A DNA stretch of 64,000 nt from Saccharopolyspora spinosa NRRL 18395 (GTDB lineage: Bacteria > Actinomycetota > Actinomycetes > Mycobacteriales > Pseudonocardiaceae), in assembly GCF_000194155.1 (NCBI RefSeq), contig NZ_GL877882.1:449158-513157 (forward strand). Direction: 5' to 3'. The position numbers and the translations under genes were made by a program. The notes under the pieces were generated by a model that saw nothing but the letters and a program-made list of their open reading frames with translations, had not been told where the DNA came from and searched no databases. This document shows positions 15,631 to 24,583 of the stretch, in pieces. Numbering within the stretch: position 1 is the first letter of the stretch; each line of letters starts with the position of its first letter.

Positions 15631-15835
15631 GCGTGGCGTGCACACTCGCCGGAGGCTGAAGCCGGTCGGCAGCGTGAACGTGTGAGTGAATAACTCAGCT
15701 CATGCTAATTGAATCAAGCTCGTTCGTGTTACAACGTGACTACGTGCTGTTACGCAAATCAGTGCTTCTAGGTATCTTTCTGTGTAGTTCTATCGTCCCT
15801 TTGCGGTTTTCTGGGGGAGATGCTGGTCACTCGTT

Positions 15836-16975
15836 GTGTCCGAACCTCGAACTTGGGCACGCGAGTCGGTAGCACCCACCCCGAGGGGGCGAGCCAACGT
15901 GTTCGACGAATCTGATCACCCGCTGCGGCTGGGTGCCCAACTCGCCGTTGACCTGGGACTGGCTGCCGCGTTCACGGTTGGCGGAGCAGCGCTGCGCCTG
16001 GTGGCCTCCGGCTTGAACCCCTTACGGGAGCCGGAGCACTCGCTCGGGCGTAGCCAGCTGTTGTCGAAGGGGGGTGCGAAGCGATCGCCGGTCACGGCGG
16101 AAGACGGGGCGGAGCTCCACGTCGAAGTCGACGGAGACCTGGATGCTCCGGTCACCGTGGTGCTCTGCCACGGGTTCGCGTTGAATCAGGATAGCTGGTC
16201 CGCCCAGCGTGCTGAGCTGGGGCGGCATGCACGCCTGGTGCTGTGGGATCAGCGTGGGCACGGTCGTTCGCAGCGAGGCTTGGTGCAGCAGCTGTCCATC
16301 GATCAGCTCAGCCGGGACCTGTTCGCTGTGCTGGAGCAGGTCGTGCCTACCGGACCGGTCGTGCTCGTCGGCCATTCGATGGGTGGGATGACGGTGATGG
16401 CGCTGGCCGGCCAGCACCCGGAGCTGTTCGGCAGCCGCGTGAGGGGCGTAGCGCTGCTGGCCACGTCGGGTGGCCCGATCAGCGCGGACCTCGGGCTACC
16501 GCCCTATGCGGCTCGGGCGCTGCAGTGGGCTGCCCCGGGCGCCTTCGTCGCGATGAGTCGCCTGCTGGATCCCGGCTGGGGGGCACGGGACGTGGTGCGG
16601 TGGCTGACCCGCCGATACGCCTTCGCCCCGGGTGCGTCTGAAGAGCTTGTAGTGTTCCTCGCCGAGATGATCCAGGCGACGCCGTTCGAGGTGCTGGCCG
16701 GGTTGTTCCCGGACTTCCGCCTGCACCACAGCGCTGGCCTTGGTGTGCTGCAACGGGTCAAGACCCTGGTGATGGCGGGTGAACGTGATCAGATCACGCC
16801 CCCCAGCGACGGGCTTGACCTTCTGCGCGCGGTGCCCAACGCCGACTTGGTCGTCGTGCCGGATGCAGGGCACGGCCTGATCCTCGAACGTCCGGAACTG
16901 GTCAACGCCCACCTCAGCGACCTGATCAAGGACGTGACGACGGTGCCGTCGCTCATGGGTGCGGATGCGGGTTAG
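15836..16975 (+). CDS. Alpha/beta-fold hydrolase
   Basis: A 379-residue protein. A hydrophobic segment near residues 33-55 (AQLAVDLGLAAAFTVGGAAL) may anchor it in the membrane. The hydrolase core begins about residue 90: oxyanion motif VVLCHGFALNQDSW, nucleophile elbow LVGHSMGGMTVMALAG (Ser), acid GERDQITPP (Asp) and VPDAGHGLILERPELV (His). All three catalytic residues are present. Such proteins in actinomycetes are lipases/esterases of unknown substrate. The GTG at 15836 has only a weak ribosome-binding site. The upstream 190 bases are AT-richer and could hold its promoter. It stands alone between two pseudogenes. Confidence 0.85.
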   Translation: MSEPRTWARESVAPTPRGRANVFDESDHPLRLGAQLAVDLGLAAAFTVGGAALRLVASGLNPLREPEHSLGRSQLLSKGGAKRSPVTAEDGAELHVEVDGDLDAPVTVVLCHGFALNQDSWSAQRAELGRHARLVLWDQRGHGRSQRGLVQQLSIDQLSRDLFAVLEQVVPTGPVVLVGHSMGGMTVMALAGQHPELFGSRVRGVALLATSGGPISADLGLPPYAARALQWAAPGAFVAMSRLLDPGWGARDVVRWLTRRYAFAPGASEELVVFLAEMIQATPFEVLAGLFPDFRLHHSAGLGVLQRVKTLVMAGERDQITPPSDGLDLLRAVPNADLVVVPDAGHGLILERPELVNAHLSDLIKDVTTVPSLMGADAG

Positions 16976-16984
16976 CACAATCAC

Positions 16985-17704
16985 TCCATCGTGGACAATC
17001 ACTCCAGCACACGTCCCCCACGTGGCCGGAAGCCAAGAAACACCGCGAGGGTCGGTGCGATTCCGGTGAGGATGACGACCAGCAGCAGGATCAGGGCAAC
17101 GTAGTCGACGGGTTGCTGGTGGCGCACGCCTGCGGGATCAGGAGCCGTCGGCTGGCGAGGACGACGCCGCCGATGACGAGCACGGCGGCGATGCCGCTGG
17201 TGATGGCCGAGAACCAGTGGTAGACGGGTTTCGGGGATGCCCAGCGCGTGGGTCGCCGACCCGGGCATGAGGATGCCGATGACGTGGCCGGTGATCGTGG
17301 CGAACGCGCTGTAGTGGAACAGCGGTGATCGCCACCTGGGCAGGCGGCGGTCCTGCATGTGCGTGGATCGGCTGGTCCAGTCGAACTGCTCGTAGCGCCA
17401 TCGCCAGACGTGTCCGACGACGAAGATGGCCAGAGCGAGGTAGGGAAACCCGGCCCACTAGAACAGTTCGGCGGGGCGAATGGTTCCAGGCCGACTTCTT
17501 TGGCAGGGGGCCCTTTTCGCATGCCTGTCGCACGAGGATCCAGTCCCTGCGACGAGGTTTGGGCAGCTGGGCGCAGACCGCGTCGACCACGTCGGTGTAC
17601 GGGGTTCCGGACTCATGCAACCCGCGGCGAATCAGCGCCTCGGCGCGTTGCCGGCGCAGCAGTTCCCGGCCTCGTGGGCAGAGCGGCCATCGGTCCCGAT
17701 GCAC
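16985..17704 (-). pseudogene. narI: narJ 3' end and narI of a respiratory nitrate reductase, decayed
   Basis: Minus strand: from 17704 a NarJ-like C-end (RGLHESGTPYTDVVDAVCAQ, then after a frameshift KGPPAKEVGLEPFAPP) is followed by NarI-like sequence: FPYLALAIFVVGHVWRWRYE, HMQDRRLPRWRSPLFHYSAF and GHVIGILMPGSATHALGIPE. A stop codon (TAG) sits near the NarI start, at least two further frameshifts occur (near 17225 and 17110), and the end YVALILLLVVILTGIAPTL runs into a stop. NarI is the membrane cytochrome b subunit. No narG or narH remains. Confidence 0.65.
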
Positions 17705-17838
17705 ACTCGACGGTCGCCCTGCACGCCATCGACGAGACCGCGCCGCGCGGTGGAGCGCGCAGCGGCCCGGTCGCCAGCGACACCTCGGTCGACTTGATCA
17801 TCACGCTTACGGCAGCCCTTTCGGCGATGCCCAGATCC

Positions 17839-17875
17839 TCGACCGTACCGTTGTAACGATGGGGATCATGGTCGA
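17839..17875. promoter_or_regulatory. Candidate recombinase binding site, R3 copy
   Basis: TCGACC and GGTCGA arms flank CCGTTGTAACGATGGGGATC, 80 bases beyond the stop of the intact tyrosine recombinase. Same spacing as the copies at 12382 and 12598. Confidence 0.4.
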
Positions 17876-17900
17876 TTTGCCCACCACAAGTATCGGTGGG

Positions 17901-17926
17901 AGAGGCCCGGATGGTGCCGGGCCTCT
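17901..17926 (-). terminator. Hairpin after the recombinase gene
   Basis: AGAGGCCCGG and CCGGGCCTCT form a 10-bp perfect stem with a 6-base loop 31 bases after the stop. There is no T-run, which is common for actinomycete terminators. The stem is conserved in R1 and R2 while the loop varies. Confidence 0.6.
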
Positions 17927-17956
17927 GGCGTTGGGTGTTTGTCGGGTATTCGGGTT

Positions 17957-18991
17957 TTAGGTTGTTAGTGGGTGGGGTTCGCCGGTGAGTGCGGTGAGTG
18001 CGCTGGCGATTTCGTGGATGCTGGCTCGGGTGTAGGTGGTGGTTGCGGAGTCGCCGTTGTTGTTGGTGTGGCCGGCGAAGGCCCGGGCCACGGCGTAGCC
18101 GAAGTTACGTTCGACCCAGGTCAGCGTGGTGTGGCGAAGCCAGTGGATGCTGATCTGCTGGGTGGCGACCCAGGGGAGATGGTTGCCGAGTCGGGTAAAG
18201 AGGTGGTCGTAGCGTCGGGTGGTGATGGGGTCTCCGTTGGTGTAGCGGAGGAGTTGTCCGCCTGATGCGGCTGCGCCGCGTTGTTCGGTGTGGTCGCGGA
18301 GGTGGGTCATGAGGGTGGGGGAGACGGGCTGCCAGCGGACGGTGCCTCCTTTTTCGTGGAGCAGGATCAGGCATTGGTCGGGGTCGAGGTCTCGGGGTGT
18401 GAGGGCGAGTGCTCCTCCCCGGCGGCAGGCTGTTTCGGTGTGTAGCCGGAGGATGAGGGTGTCCAGTACGGGGTCGTTGCCGGTGGTGGCGGCGACGTGG
18501 TTGATTTCCTCCAGCCGGGAGTCCGGCAGGCCACGGCGTGTGCTGGGCAGGCGGCGTGGTTTGGGTGCTTTCTTCGCGGGGTTGTCGGCCTCGCTGATCA
18601 CACCGTCGTCGACGGCGTGGTTGTAGAGGCAGCGCAAGGCGGCGATGAGGTGTTCGGCGGCGCCGCGTCCGCCGCGGGCGTTGCGGCGGACGACCACCTG
18701 GCTGCGGATCTTCTCGGCGAGCTGCTTGATCTCCAGCGGTGTCGGTTCGTTCAGTCGCCGGTCGCCCCATTCGGTCGCTACGCGTTTCCAGTAGGTGCTG
18801 TACACGCGTCGGGTTCCGGTGCTGACGGCGTCGGAGACCTGGGGGATGTATTCGGTGAAGGTCGGAGCGGGTGGTCGCGTGGATGGGGTGTTGACGAGGT
18901 CGTCGGGGCAGACGCCGAGGCGGGCGAGTAGTACCCGGGCCGCTTCGATTTCCTCTGGGCCGGCTCCGGGTGTGATCGTGTTCTCGGTCAT
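17957..18991 (-). CDS. Tyrosine recombinase/integrase (complete, copy E)
   Basis: A 344-residue site-specific recombinase starting MTENTITPGAGPEEIE. Residues 40-160 are the core-binding domain (TFTEYIPQVSDAVSTGTRRV, LIAALRCLYNHAVDDGVI). The catalytic domain has all key residues: Arg in TETACRRGG, Lys in LLHEKGGTV, HxxR in HWLRH, His in FAGHTN and the nucleophile in ATTTYTRAS. The start overlaps the AbrB-gene stop by four bases (ATGA), so the two are co-translated. Its 3' flank and pieces of the gene are scattered over the first 13 kb. Probably it moves or rearranges cassettes in this locus, though its site has not been shown. Confidence 0.9.
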   Translation of the reverse strand: MTENTITPGAGPEEIEAARVLLARLGVCPDDLVNTPSTRPPAPTFTEYIPQVSDAVSTGTRRVYSTYWKRVATEWGDRRLNEPTPLEIKQLAEKIRSQVVVRRNARGGRGAAEHLIAALRCLYNHAVDDGVISEADNPAKKAPKPRRLPSTRRGLPDSRLEEINHVAATTGNDPVLDTLILRLHTETACRRGGALALTPRDLDPDQCLILLHEKGGTVRWQPVSPTLMTHLRDHTEQRGAAASGGQLLRYTNGDPITTRRYDHLFTRLGNHLPWVATQQISIHWLRHTTLTWVERNFGYAVARAFAGHTNNNGDSATTTYTRASIHEIASALTALTGEPHPLTT

Positions 18992-19165
18992 GCGGGTTCG
19001 CCGCCCCACACCGTGGTGTGCTGCTGCGCGAGGGCCTCGTCTACAGCGGGTAGTGGGTCGACCAGCAGCATGTCCTGGCGTGGGTCGGCGACCAGCAGGA
19101 CCGAATCGGCTGTGCGGATGCCGCGCATCGGCAGCTCGCGGTGCCGGGCGATGACCGGCAGAGGC
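18988..19165 (-). pseudogene. AbrB-domain gene upstream of the intact recombinase, internally deleted (copy E)
   Basis: The frame reads PLPVIARHRELP and jumps directly to MRGIRTADSVLLVADPRQDM and LLVDPLPAVDEALAQQHT, ending TVWGGEPA. Compared with copy A, about 70 residues containing the first AbrB block and half of the second are missing, while the frame and the coupled stop are kept. It may still be translated as a short peptide that couples ribosomes to the recombinase. Confidence 0.6.
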
Positions 19166-19359
19166 ACAGGTCTTGACAATTGACAATTCCTCGCCGATTC
19201 CAATTACCACGGAGTTCGGTGCTGTGCCTGAGGGGAACAAGGTGATTATGCAGTGAGTCCGCAATACTGACGTCGACAGCCTTCGGCCAACTTGGCACAC
19301 CTTGAAGAGCGTTCGGCACCGGGCTTCGACCCGACCCTGCAGGTTTGGCAACCGCGGGC
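19166..19359. other. Intergenic spacer between recombinase locus and F420 operon
   Basis: About 190 bases, AT-richer at 19170-19210, with no recognisable gene. It marks the boundary between the rearranged zone and the conserved catabolic cluster. Confidence 0.4.
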
Positions 19360-20013
19360 TCACACGTTGGTGATGCGGAGCCCTGAATGTGCTTTGTATC
19401 GGCGATTGATGGCGATCAGGTTCGCGGTGAGCGCCTCAACTTGCTGGGCGTTGCGCAGTCGCCCGCCGTACACGCCCCGGATGCCCGGTACGGCGTGGGC
19501 GAGCGCGCGGACGAGGTCGGTGGCCTCACGGTCGTCGCCAAGCACCAGCACGTCGGTGTCCAGCTCGGTAATCGACAGGTCCGTGAGGTGCACGGCCGAT
19601 ACGTGGTGGAACGCGGCGGTCACCCGTGACTCTGGCAGGAGTTTTTCCGCTTGTTGCGCCGCGCTTCCCTCGACGACGGGCAGGGCGAACGGTCCCTGCT
19701 TGTCGAAGCCGAGTGGGTTTACGCAGTCGATGACGACCTTGCCGGTGAGCTGGTCACGTAGCGAGGTCAGCAGGTCGCCGTGTCCCTCACATGGCACGGC
19801 GACGAGCACGACGTCCGCGTTAGTGGCCGCGCCCTGGTTGTCCATGCCGGTCGCGTTGCCCCCGAGATCGGTGGCTGCTGCCTTGGCACGTTCGGCACTC
19901 CGCGAGCCGATGATCACCTTGATGCCAGCCTTGGCCCAGCGCAGGGCGAGCCCTTTGCCCTGCGGGCCAGTGCCGCCAAGTACCCCAACGGTCAGGCCAG
20001 TCAGGTCGGTCAA
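19360..20013 (-). CDS. npdG: F420H2:NADP oxidoreductase
   Basis: NAD(P)-binding protein of about 217 residues with the Rossmann start TVGVLGGTGPQGKGLALRWA, NADP-phosphate loop VIIGSRSAERAKAAA, then DVVLVAVPCEGHGDLL and VVIDCVNPLGFDKQGPFALP with ESRVTAAFHHVSAVHL, which are the family marks of F420-dependent NADP reductase. It transfers hydride between NADPH and coenzyme F420 in the cytosol. A TTG start at 20013 follows AGGAGG at ideal spacing and overlaps the cofC stop, so it is translationally coupled. In this operon it would feed F420H2 to the LLM oxidoreductases. Confidence 0.9.
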   Translation of the reverse strand: MTDLTGLTVGVLGGTGPQGKGLALRWAKAGIKVIIGSRSAERAKAAATDLGGNATGMDNQGAATNADVVLVAVPCEGHGDLLTSLRDQLTGKVVIDCVNPLGFDKQGPFALPVVEGSAAQQAEKLLPESRVTAAFHHVSAVHLTDLSITELDTDVLVLGDDREATDLVRALAHAVPGIRGVYGGRLRNAQQVEALTANLIAINRRYKAHSGLRITNV

Positions 20014-20708
20014 TGTTCCTCCTCGGTTAGACCGCATGTTTGGAGATCACCTTGTGCGTTTCCGCGTTCGTGGCTGGATGGTGCAGGTGGCGGCCGAACG
20101 CCGACAGTGGACTTTCCAAGGCCCAGTTCGGCGGCCATGCTGAGATCTTCCTCGGTATCCACATCGCAGCGCAGCGACGCCAGCGACCGGCCGACCTGCA
20201 CCGCGCCGGTGATCGCGTGCGCGTTGGCGGAGCGCGGGCCGAAACGAGGGTTGAGTTGCTCGCCAGGCGCGGCTAGTAACAGCGTCGTTCCGGTGGCCGG
20301 CCGGTCCGCGCAGTACGCGCGTCGGCCGCCGGCTTCCTCAATGGCTGCGGCCAGTTCGGTGGGGCGCAGCGCGGTCAGGTCGGCCTGGAGCGCGCCCACC
20401 GTGCCATCTGGTGTGCGCAGATACGCCGCGCCGAACGTCAATGCGGCGTTCAAATCGGGCAAGCCCCGTTGGTCGGTGTATTCGACGCCGGTGCCAGTCA
20501 GCGCCGCCGAAACCCGCTCGTCGTCGCAAACCACGAGGACCCGCCGAACGCCGTCGGCTTGGATGGCGGCTGTCACGGTGTCTAGTAGCAAGGCGAGCAC
20601 GAGGTCGGCGTGCTCGTCGGCTGGCACGACGCCGCGCAGCCGGGACTTTGCCCGGTCCAGCTTCTTGATTGGGACGACCAGGTCCACGTTGTGCTCTATC
20701 CGGCTCAT
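20010..20708 (-). CDS. cofC: Phosphoenolpyruvate/2-phospho-L-lactate guanylyltransferase
   Basis: 232 residues. Motifs: [20 protein letters not shown] (nucleotide-binding loop with the KSRL signature), [60 protein letters not shown] (metal Asp) and [18 protein letters not shown]. This is CofC/FbiD, which makes the nucleotide-activated three-carbon unit for the F420 side chain. Start ATG 20708 overlaps the fbiC stop by four bases, and the stop overlaps npdG. The last 25 residues ([18 protein letters not shown]) are an extra tail. Confidence 0.9.
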   Translation of the reverse strand: MSRIEHNVDLVVPIKKLDRAKSRLRGVVPADEHADLVLALLLDTVTAAIQADGVRRVLVVCDDERVSAALTGTGVEYTDQRGLPDLNAALTFGAAYLRTPDGTVGALQADLTALRPTELAAAIEEAGGRRAYCADRPATGTTLLLAAPGEQLNPRFGPRSANAHAITGAVQVGRSLASLRCDVDTEEDLSMAAELGLGKSTVGVRPPPAPSSHERGNAQGDLQTCGLTEEEH

Positions 20709-23335
20709 CGGTTCGGAGTTCTCGTGAGTGCCGGTTCACCGCTGGCCAACGGAAGCAGGTGCGGGCGCCAAACGCCGTCGTGCGCGCGGCCTGTCGCTAT
20801 GCGTTCTGCGAGGACTTCGCCGTATGTGGTGGTGCGCTGGCGGGCTGGGCGGCCAGCGGCGTGTGCGAGGGCTTCGAGGTCGGCGATCGTTTTGTAGCTG
20901 CCATTGTCCGATCCGGCCATGCGGCTGATGGTTTCTTCCATCAGCGTTCCCCCGAGGTCGTTCGCGCCACCGCGGAGCACATCGATCACGCCGGGATCAC
21001 CGAGTTTCACCCAGGACGTCTGGATGTTGTTGATGCGGCCGTGCAGCAGTAACCGCGCGAGCGCGTGCACCGCCCGGTTTTCGAGGTGTGTGGGGCCTGG
21101 GCGGGCGATACCGGCGAGGTAGAGCGGAGCGTTGGTGTGCACGAACGGCAGGAGCACGAATTCCGTGAAGCCACCGGTCTGTGCCTGAAGGTCCCGGATC
21201 AGCTTGATGTGGGCGACCCAGTGCGAGGGCTTGTCCACGTGCCCGTACATCATTGTCGAGGTCGTGGGGATGTCCAGTTCGCGGGCCGTGGTCACAACTT
21301 CGATCCAGGACGCCGTCGGGAGTTTGCCCTTGGTGAGCACCCACCGCACGTCATCGTCGAGGATCTCCGCCGCCGTGCCCGGCATCGAGTCCACCCCGGC
21401 TTCGCGTGCCGCTGCCAGCCACTCGCGGATGGACAAATTCGTGCGGGACGCGCCGTTGACGACCTCCATCGGGGAGAACGCGTGGACGTGCAGGCCGGGT
21501 GCGTGCTTTTTGACCTCCGCCGCGATGTCGAAGTACGCCGTGCCTGGGAGGTCGGGGTGGATGCCACCCTGCATGCAGACCTCGGTCGCGCCGACCTCCC
21601 ACGCCTGCACCGCTCGCTGCCCGACCTGTTCAAGCGACAGTGTGTACGCGTCGCTGTCGGTGCGGCGCTGGGCGAACGCGCAGAATCGGCAGCCTGTGTA
21701 GCACACGTTGGTGAAGTTGATATTCCTGGTAACAACGTAGGTCACGTCATCGCCGACCGCATCCTGCCGCACGTCATCTGCGAGTGAGGCCAGCGCCGAG
21801 ATCTCAGGGCCGTCGTTGGCGGACAACAACATCAGACTGTCCTCATCGGACAGATTCCCGGGGTTGGCCTCGGCAGCGGACAGTGCTGCGGAAAATTTCC
21901 GGCGAAGCCCTCCACCGGGCATGGATGAGGTCCTGGACGGTATCGGGGCGACCTGGGACCGCAGCACTTCCCAGTCGCCGTACACAGAGTCGAAGTCTTC
22001 ACGGCGATCCGATGCGCGGCCCTCGGTGTCGATTGAGTCGTGCAGATCCGTGCGCCCGGACGAGACCAGTGCGACCTCCGGCTCCTGCCACGGCCGTCCG
22101 GCAGGCAGGCTTCCCGGTGCGGCCAGACCCGTAGCCGGGTCGGCAAGCGCCGTGACATGCCCAGCGATCCGTGGATCCAGCCACGGTTCCCCGCGTAGCA
22201 CGTATTCCGGGTAGATCGGCAGCCGCTCGGCCAGCGTGAACCCCGCCGCTGCGGTGTGCTCGGCCAGGGTCTCTTCCTGCGGCCATGGCCGTTCGGGGTT
22301 CACGTGGTCGAGCGTCAGCGGTGACACCCCGCCCCAGTCGTCGATGCCCGCGCGCAGGAGCAGCTCGTATTCCCCGGCGATCAGGTTCGGCGGGGCTTGG
22401 ATGCGCATCTTCGGGCCAAGGACGAGGCGAGCGACGGCCACCGTCGCGGCCAGTTCCTCCGCCTCGAGGTCCGGCATACGGCGCATCGCGGTGTCCGGCT
22501 TGGCACGGAAGTTCTGCACGATCACTTCCTGGATACCGCCGTACTGCCGGGCCACCTTGCGGATGGCGAACAACGAGTCCACGCGTTCCGCCAAGGTTTC
22601 GCCGATGCCGAGCAGAATCCCCGTAGTGAACGGGACGTTGGAACGTCCGGCATCCTCCAGCACGCGCAGCCGGACGGCCGGTTCCTTGTCCGGCGACCCG
22701 TAGTGCGGCCCACCCGGCTCCGCCCACAAGCGGGTCGCGGTGGTCTCCAGCATCATTCCCATGGATGCCGAGACCGGCTTGAGTCGCTGGAAGTCCTGCC
22801 AGGTCAGCACGCCCGGGTTGAGGTGCGGCAGCACCCCGGTTTCCTCCAGGACCTTGATCGACATGGCACGGACGTAGGAAAGGGTGTCGGAATAGCCCGC
22901 CTCGTCGAGCCACTCACGCGCGGCGCTCCATCGATCCTCGGGCCGGTCTCCGAGGGTGAACAGAACCTCCGTGCAGCCCAGCTCGGCGCCTCGGCGAACG
23001 ACGTCCAGCACCTCGTCCTCGTTGAGGAACGGCGCCGGGACCCGCCCCGGCACAGTGGCGAACGTGCAGTAGTGGCACCGATCCCGGCACAGCTTGGTCA
23101 GCGGAACGAACACGCTGCGCGAGAACGTGATCACGCCGGGTCGCCCAGCCGCAGCCAGCCCCGCATCGCGGACGCGCGAAGCCGCGGCGAACAGCTGATC
23201 GAGTTGGTCACCGCGGGCGTGCAGCAGCGTCTCGGCTTCAACGGGATCGAGTGCGACACCGTCCTGTGCACGTCGTAAGGCACGGCGGATCGCCGACTCG
23301 CTCGGCACGAATTCCTTGAGGTGCCTAGAACTCAT
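20705..23335 (-). CDS. fbiC: FO synthase, fused CofG/CofH
   Basis: A bifunctional radical-SAM enzyme of about 876 residues that builds the deazaflavin ring (FO) of coenzyme F420. The N-half has the cluster motif [10 protein letters not shown] and [19 protein letters not shown]. The C-half has [20 protein letters not shown] and [20 protein letters not shown]. Both CxxxCxxC sites are intact. The ATG at 23335 (MSSRHLKEF) is preceded by AAGGAG and is preferred to the upstream start at 23389. It heads a coupled trio with cofC and npdG. fbiA and fbiB, needed to finish F420, are not in the window, so this set boosts FO and precursor supply. Confidence 0.93.
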   Translation of the reverse strand: MSSRHLKEFVPSESAIRRALRRAQDGVALDPVEAETLLHARGDQLDQLFAAASRVRDAGLAAAGRPGVITFSRSVFVPLTKLCRDRCHYCTFATVPGRVPAPFLNEDEVLDVVRRGAELGCTEVLFTLGDRPEDRWSAAREWLDEAGYSDTLSYVRAMSIKVLEETGVLPHLNPGVLTWQDFQRLKPVSASMGMMLETTATRLWAEPGGPHYGSPDKEPAVRLRVLEDAGRSNVPFTTGILLGIGETLAERVDSLFAIRKVARQYGGIQEVIVQNFRAKPDTAMRRMPDLEAEELAATVAVARLVLGPKMRIQAPPNLIAGEYELLLRAGIDDWGGVSPLTLDHVNPERPWPQEETLAEHTAAAGFTLAERLPIYPEYVLRGEPWLDPRIAGHVTALADPATGLAAPGSLPAGRPWQEPEVALVSSGRTDLHDSIDTEGRASDRREDFDSVYGDWEVLRSQVAPIPSRTSSMPGGGLRRKFSAALSAAEANPGNLSDEDSLMLLSANDGPEISALASLADDVRQDAVGDDVTYVVTRNINFTNVCYTGCRFCAFAQRRTDSDAYTLSLEQVGQRAVQAWEVGATEVCMQGGIHPDLPGTAYFDIAAEVKKHAPGLHVHAFSPMEVVNGASRTNLSIREWLAAAREAGVDSMPGTAAEILDDDVRWVLTKGKLPTASWIEVVTTARELDIPTTSTMMYGHVDKPSHWVAHIKLIRDLQAQTGGFTEFVLLPFVHTNAPLYLAGIARPGPTHLENRAVHALARLLLHGRINNIQTSWVKLGDPGVIDVLRGGANDLGGTLMEETISRMAGSDNGSYKTIADLEALAHAAGRPARQRTTTYGEVLAERIATGRAHDGVWRPHLLPLASGEPALTRTPNR

Positions 23336-23441
23336 GCCGAACTCCTTGCCGATCTTGTTTGACTGGACGACCGCCGGTGCCGAACGCATCGAATCGGCCG
23401 GAGGCCGCCTTGCTCGCCGAGTAGGATGTGGGCTGTCGGTA

Positions 23442-23723
23442 TCACGGGATCAGGACGCTCACTGTTCCGGCCACGCACGCCGGTTTGTCTCCGCCCTCGC
23501 GTTCGATCGTTACCCTGGACGTTGGCTTGGTAACCACCACTGCTGCTGGGCGTAGGTGACAGCAGCTTGACCGCAGCACGTACTCGACGTGGATCCACTG
23601 GCGGTCGTTAGTGGCCTCGGCGAAGGTGTCGATCTGCTGCTGGGCGATGGTGTGCCAGCCGGAGTACCCGACGTGGGTGCCAAGCACTTGGGTCAGTTCT
23701 TCAATGCAGCGGAAGACCTTCAT
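23442..23723 (-). pseudogene. MaoC-like dehydratase with internal deletion
   Basis: The start (MKVFRCIEELTQVLGTHVG, TIAQQQIDTFAEATNDRQW, IHVE) and the end (SRVTIEREGGDKPACVAGT) align with the intact MaoC paralogue at 38139-38588, but about 75 residues between them, including the FG..VAHGFLTLAL hot-dog helix and hydratase motif, are replaced by about 20 unrelated ones. The ATG overlaps the SDR stop by four bases (ATGA), the same SDR-MaoC coupling as in operon III. The product cannot hydrate enoyl-CoA. Confidence 0.75.
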
Positions 23724-24475
23724 GTCTTCGGTCCGCCGGCGACGTAGAGCACCTGGCCGGACACGAAGCCGGCGCCCTCGCTGACGAAGAACGACACGGC
23801 GTGCGCGATGTCCTCCGGGGTGCCAGTGCGTGCCACTGGGATTTGTGCTGCCGCTGTGTTTTTGAACTCCTCGAACGGCACGCCGATCCGCTCTGCGGTG
23901 GCCTTGGTCATCTCGGTCTCGATAAAGCCGGGGGCAATGGCGTTCGCGGTGACTCCGAACTTGCCCAGCTCGATTGCGAGGGTCTTGGTGAAGCCCTGTA
24001 GCCCGGCCTTGGCCGCCGCGTAGTTGGCCTGGCCCCGGTTGCCCAGCGCCGAGGTGCTGGACAGGTTCACGATCCGGCCCCAGCCCGCCTTGGTCATGTA
24101 GCCCTGCACCGCGCGGGACATCAGGAACGAGCCCCGCAGGTGCACATTCATCACGGCGTCCCAGTCGCCGGCGCTCATCTTGAACAGCAGGTTGTCACGC
24201 AGGATGCCGGCGTTGTTGACCAGCACGGTGGGAGTGCCGAGCTCTTCGGCGATCCGGTTTACCGTGGCCTGCACTGACTGATCGTCGGAGACGTCGGCGC
24301 CTACACCCAGGGCTCGTCCGCCAGTGGCCTCGATCTCTTCGACGACGGGCTTGCATGCCGGCTCGTCCAGGTCGACAACGGCCACGGCGAAGCCGTCAGC
24401 GGCCAGCCGCTTGGCGACGCCAGCCCCGATGCCGCGCGCCGCGCCAGAGACAACGGCGATACGGGGTACGGTCAT
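23720..24475 (-). CDS. SDR-family 3-oxoacyl-type reductase/dehydrogenase (FabG-like)
   Basis: 251 residues, complete classical SDR: cofactor loop VVSGAARGIGAGVAKRLAAD, acidic end of beta-2 AVVDLD (NAD preference is possible), VLVNNAGILRDNLLFKM, catalytic Ser in IVNLSSTSALGNRGQ, YAAAKAGLQGFTKT (Tyr/Lys) and GFVSGQVLYVAGGPKT at the end. In this operon it probably oxidises a 3-hydroxyacyl-CoA formed after hydration by the enoyl-CoA hydratase. It overlaps the broken MaoC gene and follows the hydratase gene by 108 nt. The paralogue in operon III is broken, so this copy likely serves both. Confidence 0.85.
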   Translation of the reverse strand: MTVPRIAVVSGAARGIGAGVAKRLAADGFAVAVVDLDEPACKPVVEEIEATGGRALGVGADVSDDQSVQATVNRIAEELGTPTVLVNNAGILRDNLLFKMSAGDWDAVMNVHLRGSFLMSRAVQGYMTKAGWGRIVNLSSTSALGNRGQANYAAAKAGLQGFTKTLAIELGKFGVTANAIAPGFIETEMTKATAERIGVPFEEFKNTAAAQIPVARTGTPEDIAHAVSFFVSEGAGFVSGQVLYVAGGPKT

Positions 24476-24583
24476 ATGAGTTAGCTCCTTGTCAGTTGTG
24501 GGTTAATGCTGTGGGGCGCTAGCACTGCGGCCACACACGTCGGCGGTGCGGGGAGCGACTGCGGGCTCTCACTGGAGGCAGGG

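Larger units (their letters stand above)
17820..17956 (-). other. Recombinase downstream flank, copy R3 (reference copy)
   Basis: This is the intact-gene version of the block repeated at 12361-12577 and 12587-12830: recombinase stop at 17957, hairpin, TCGACC...GGTCGA site, then GCCGAAAGGGCTG. Left of 17812 the sequence is unrelated in all copies. Confidence 0.7.
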
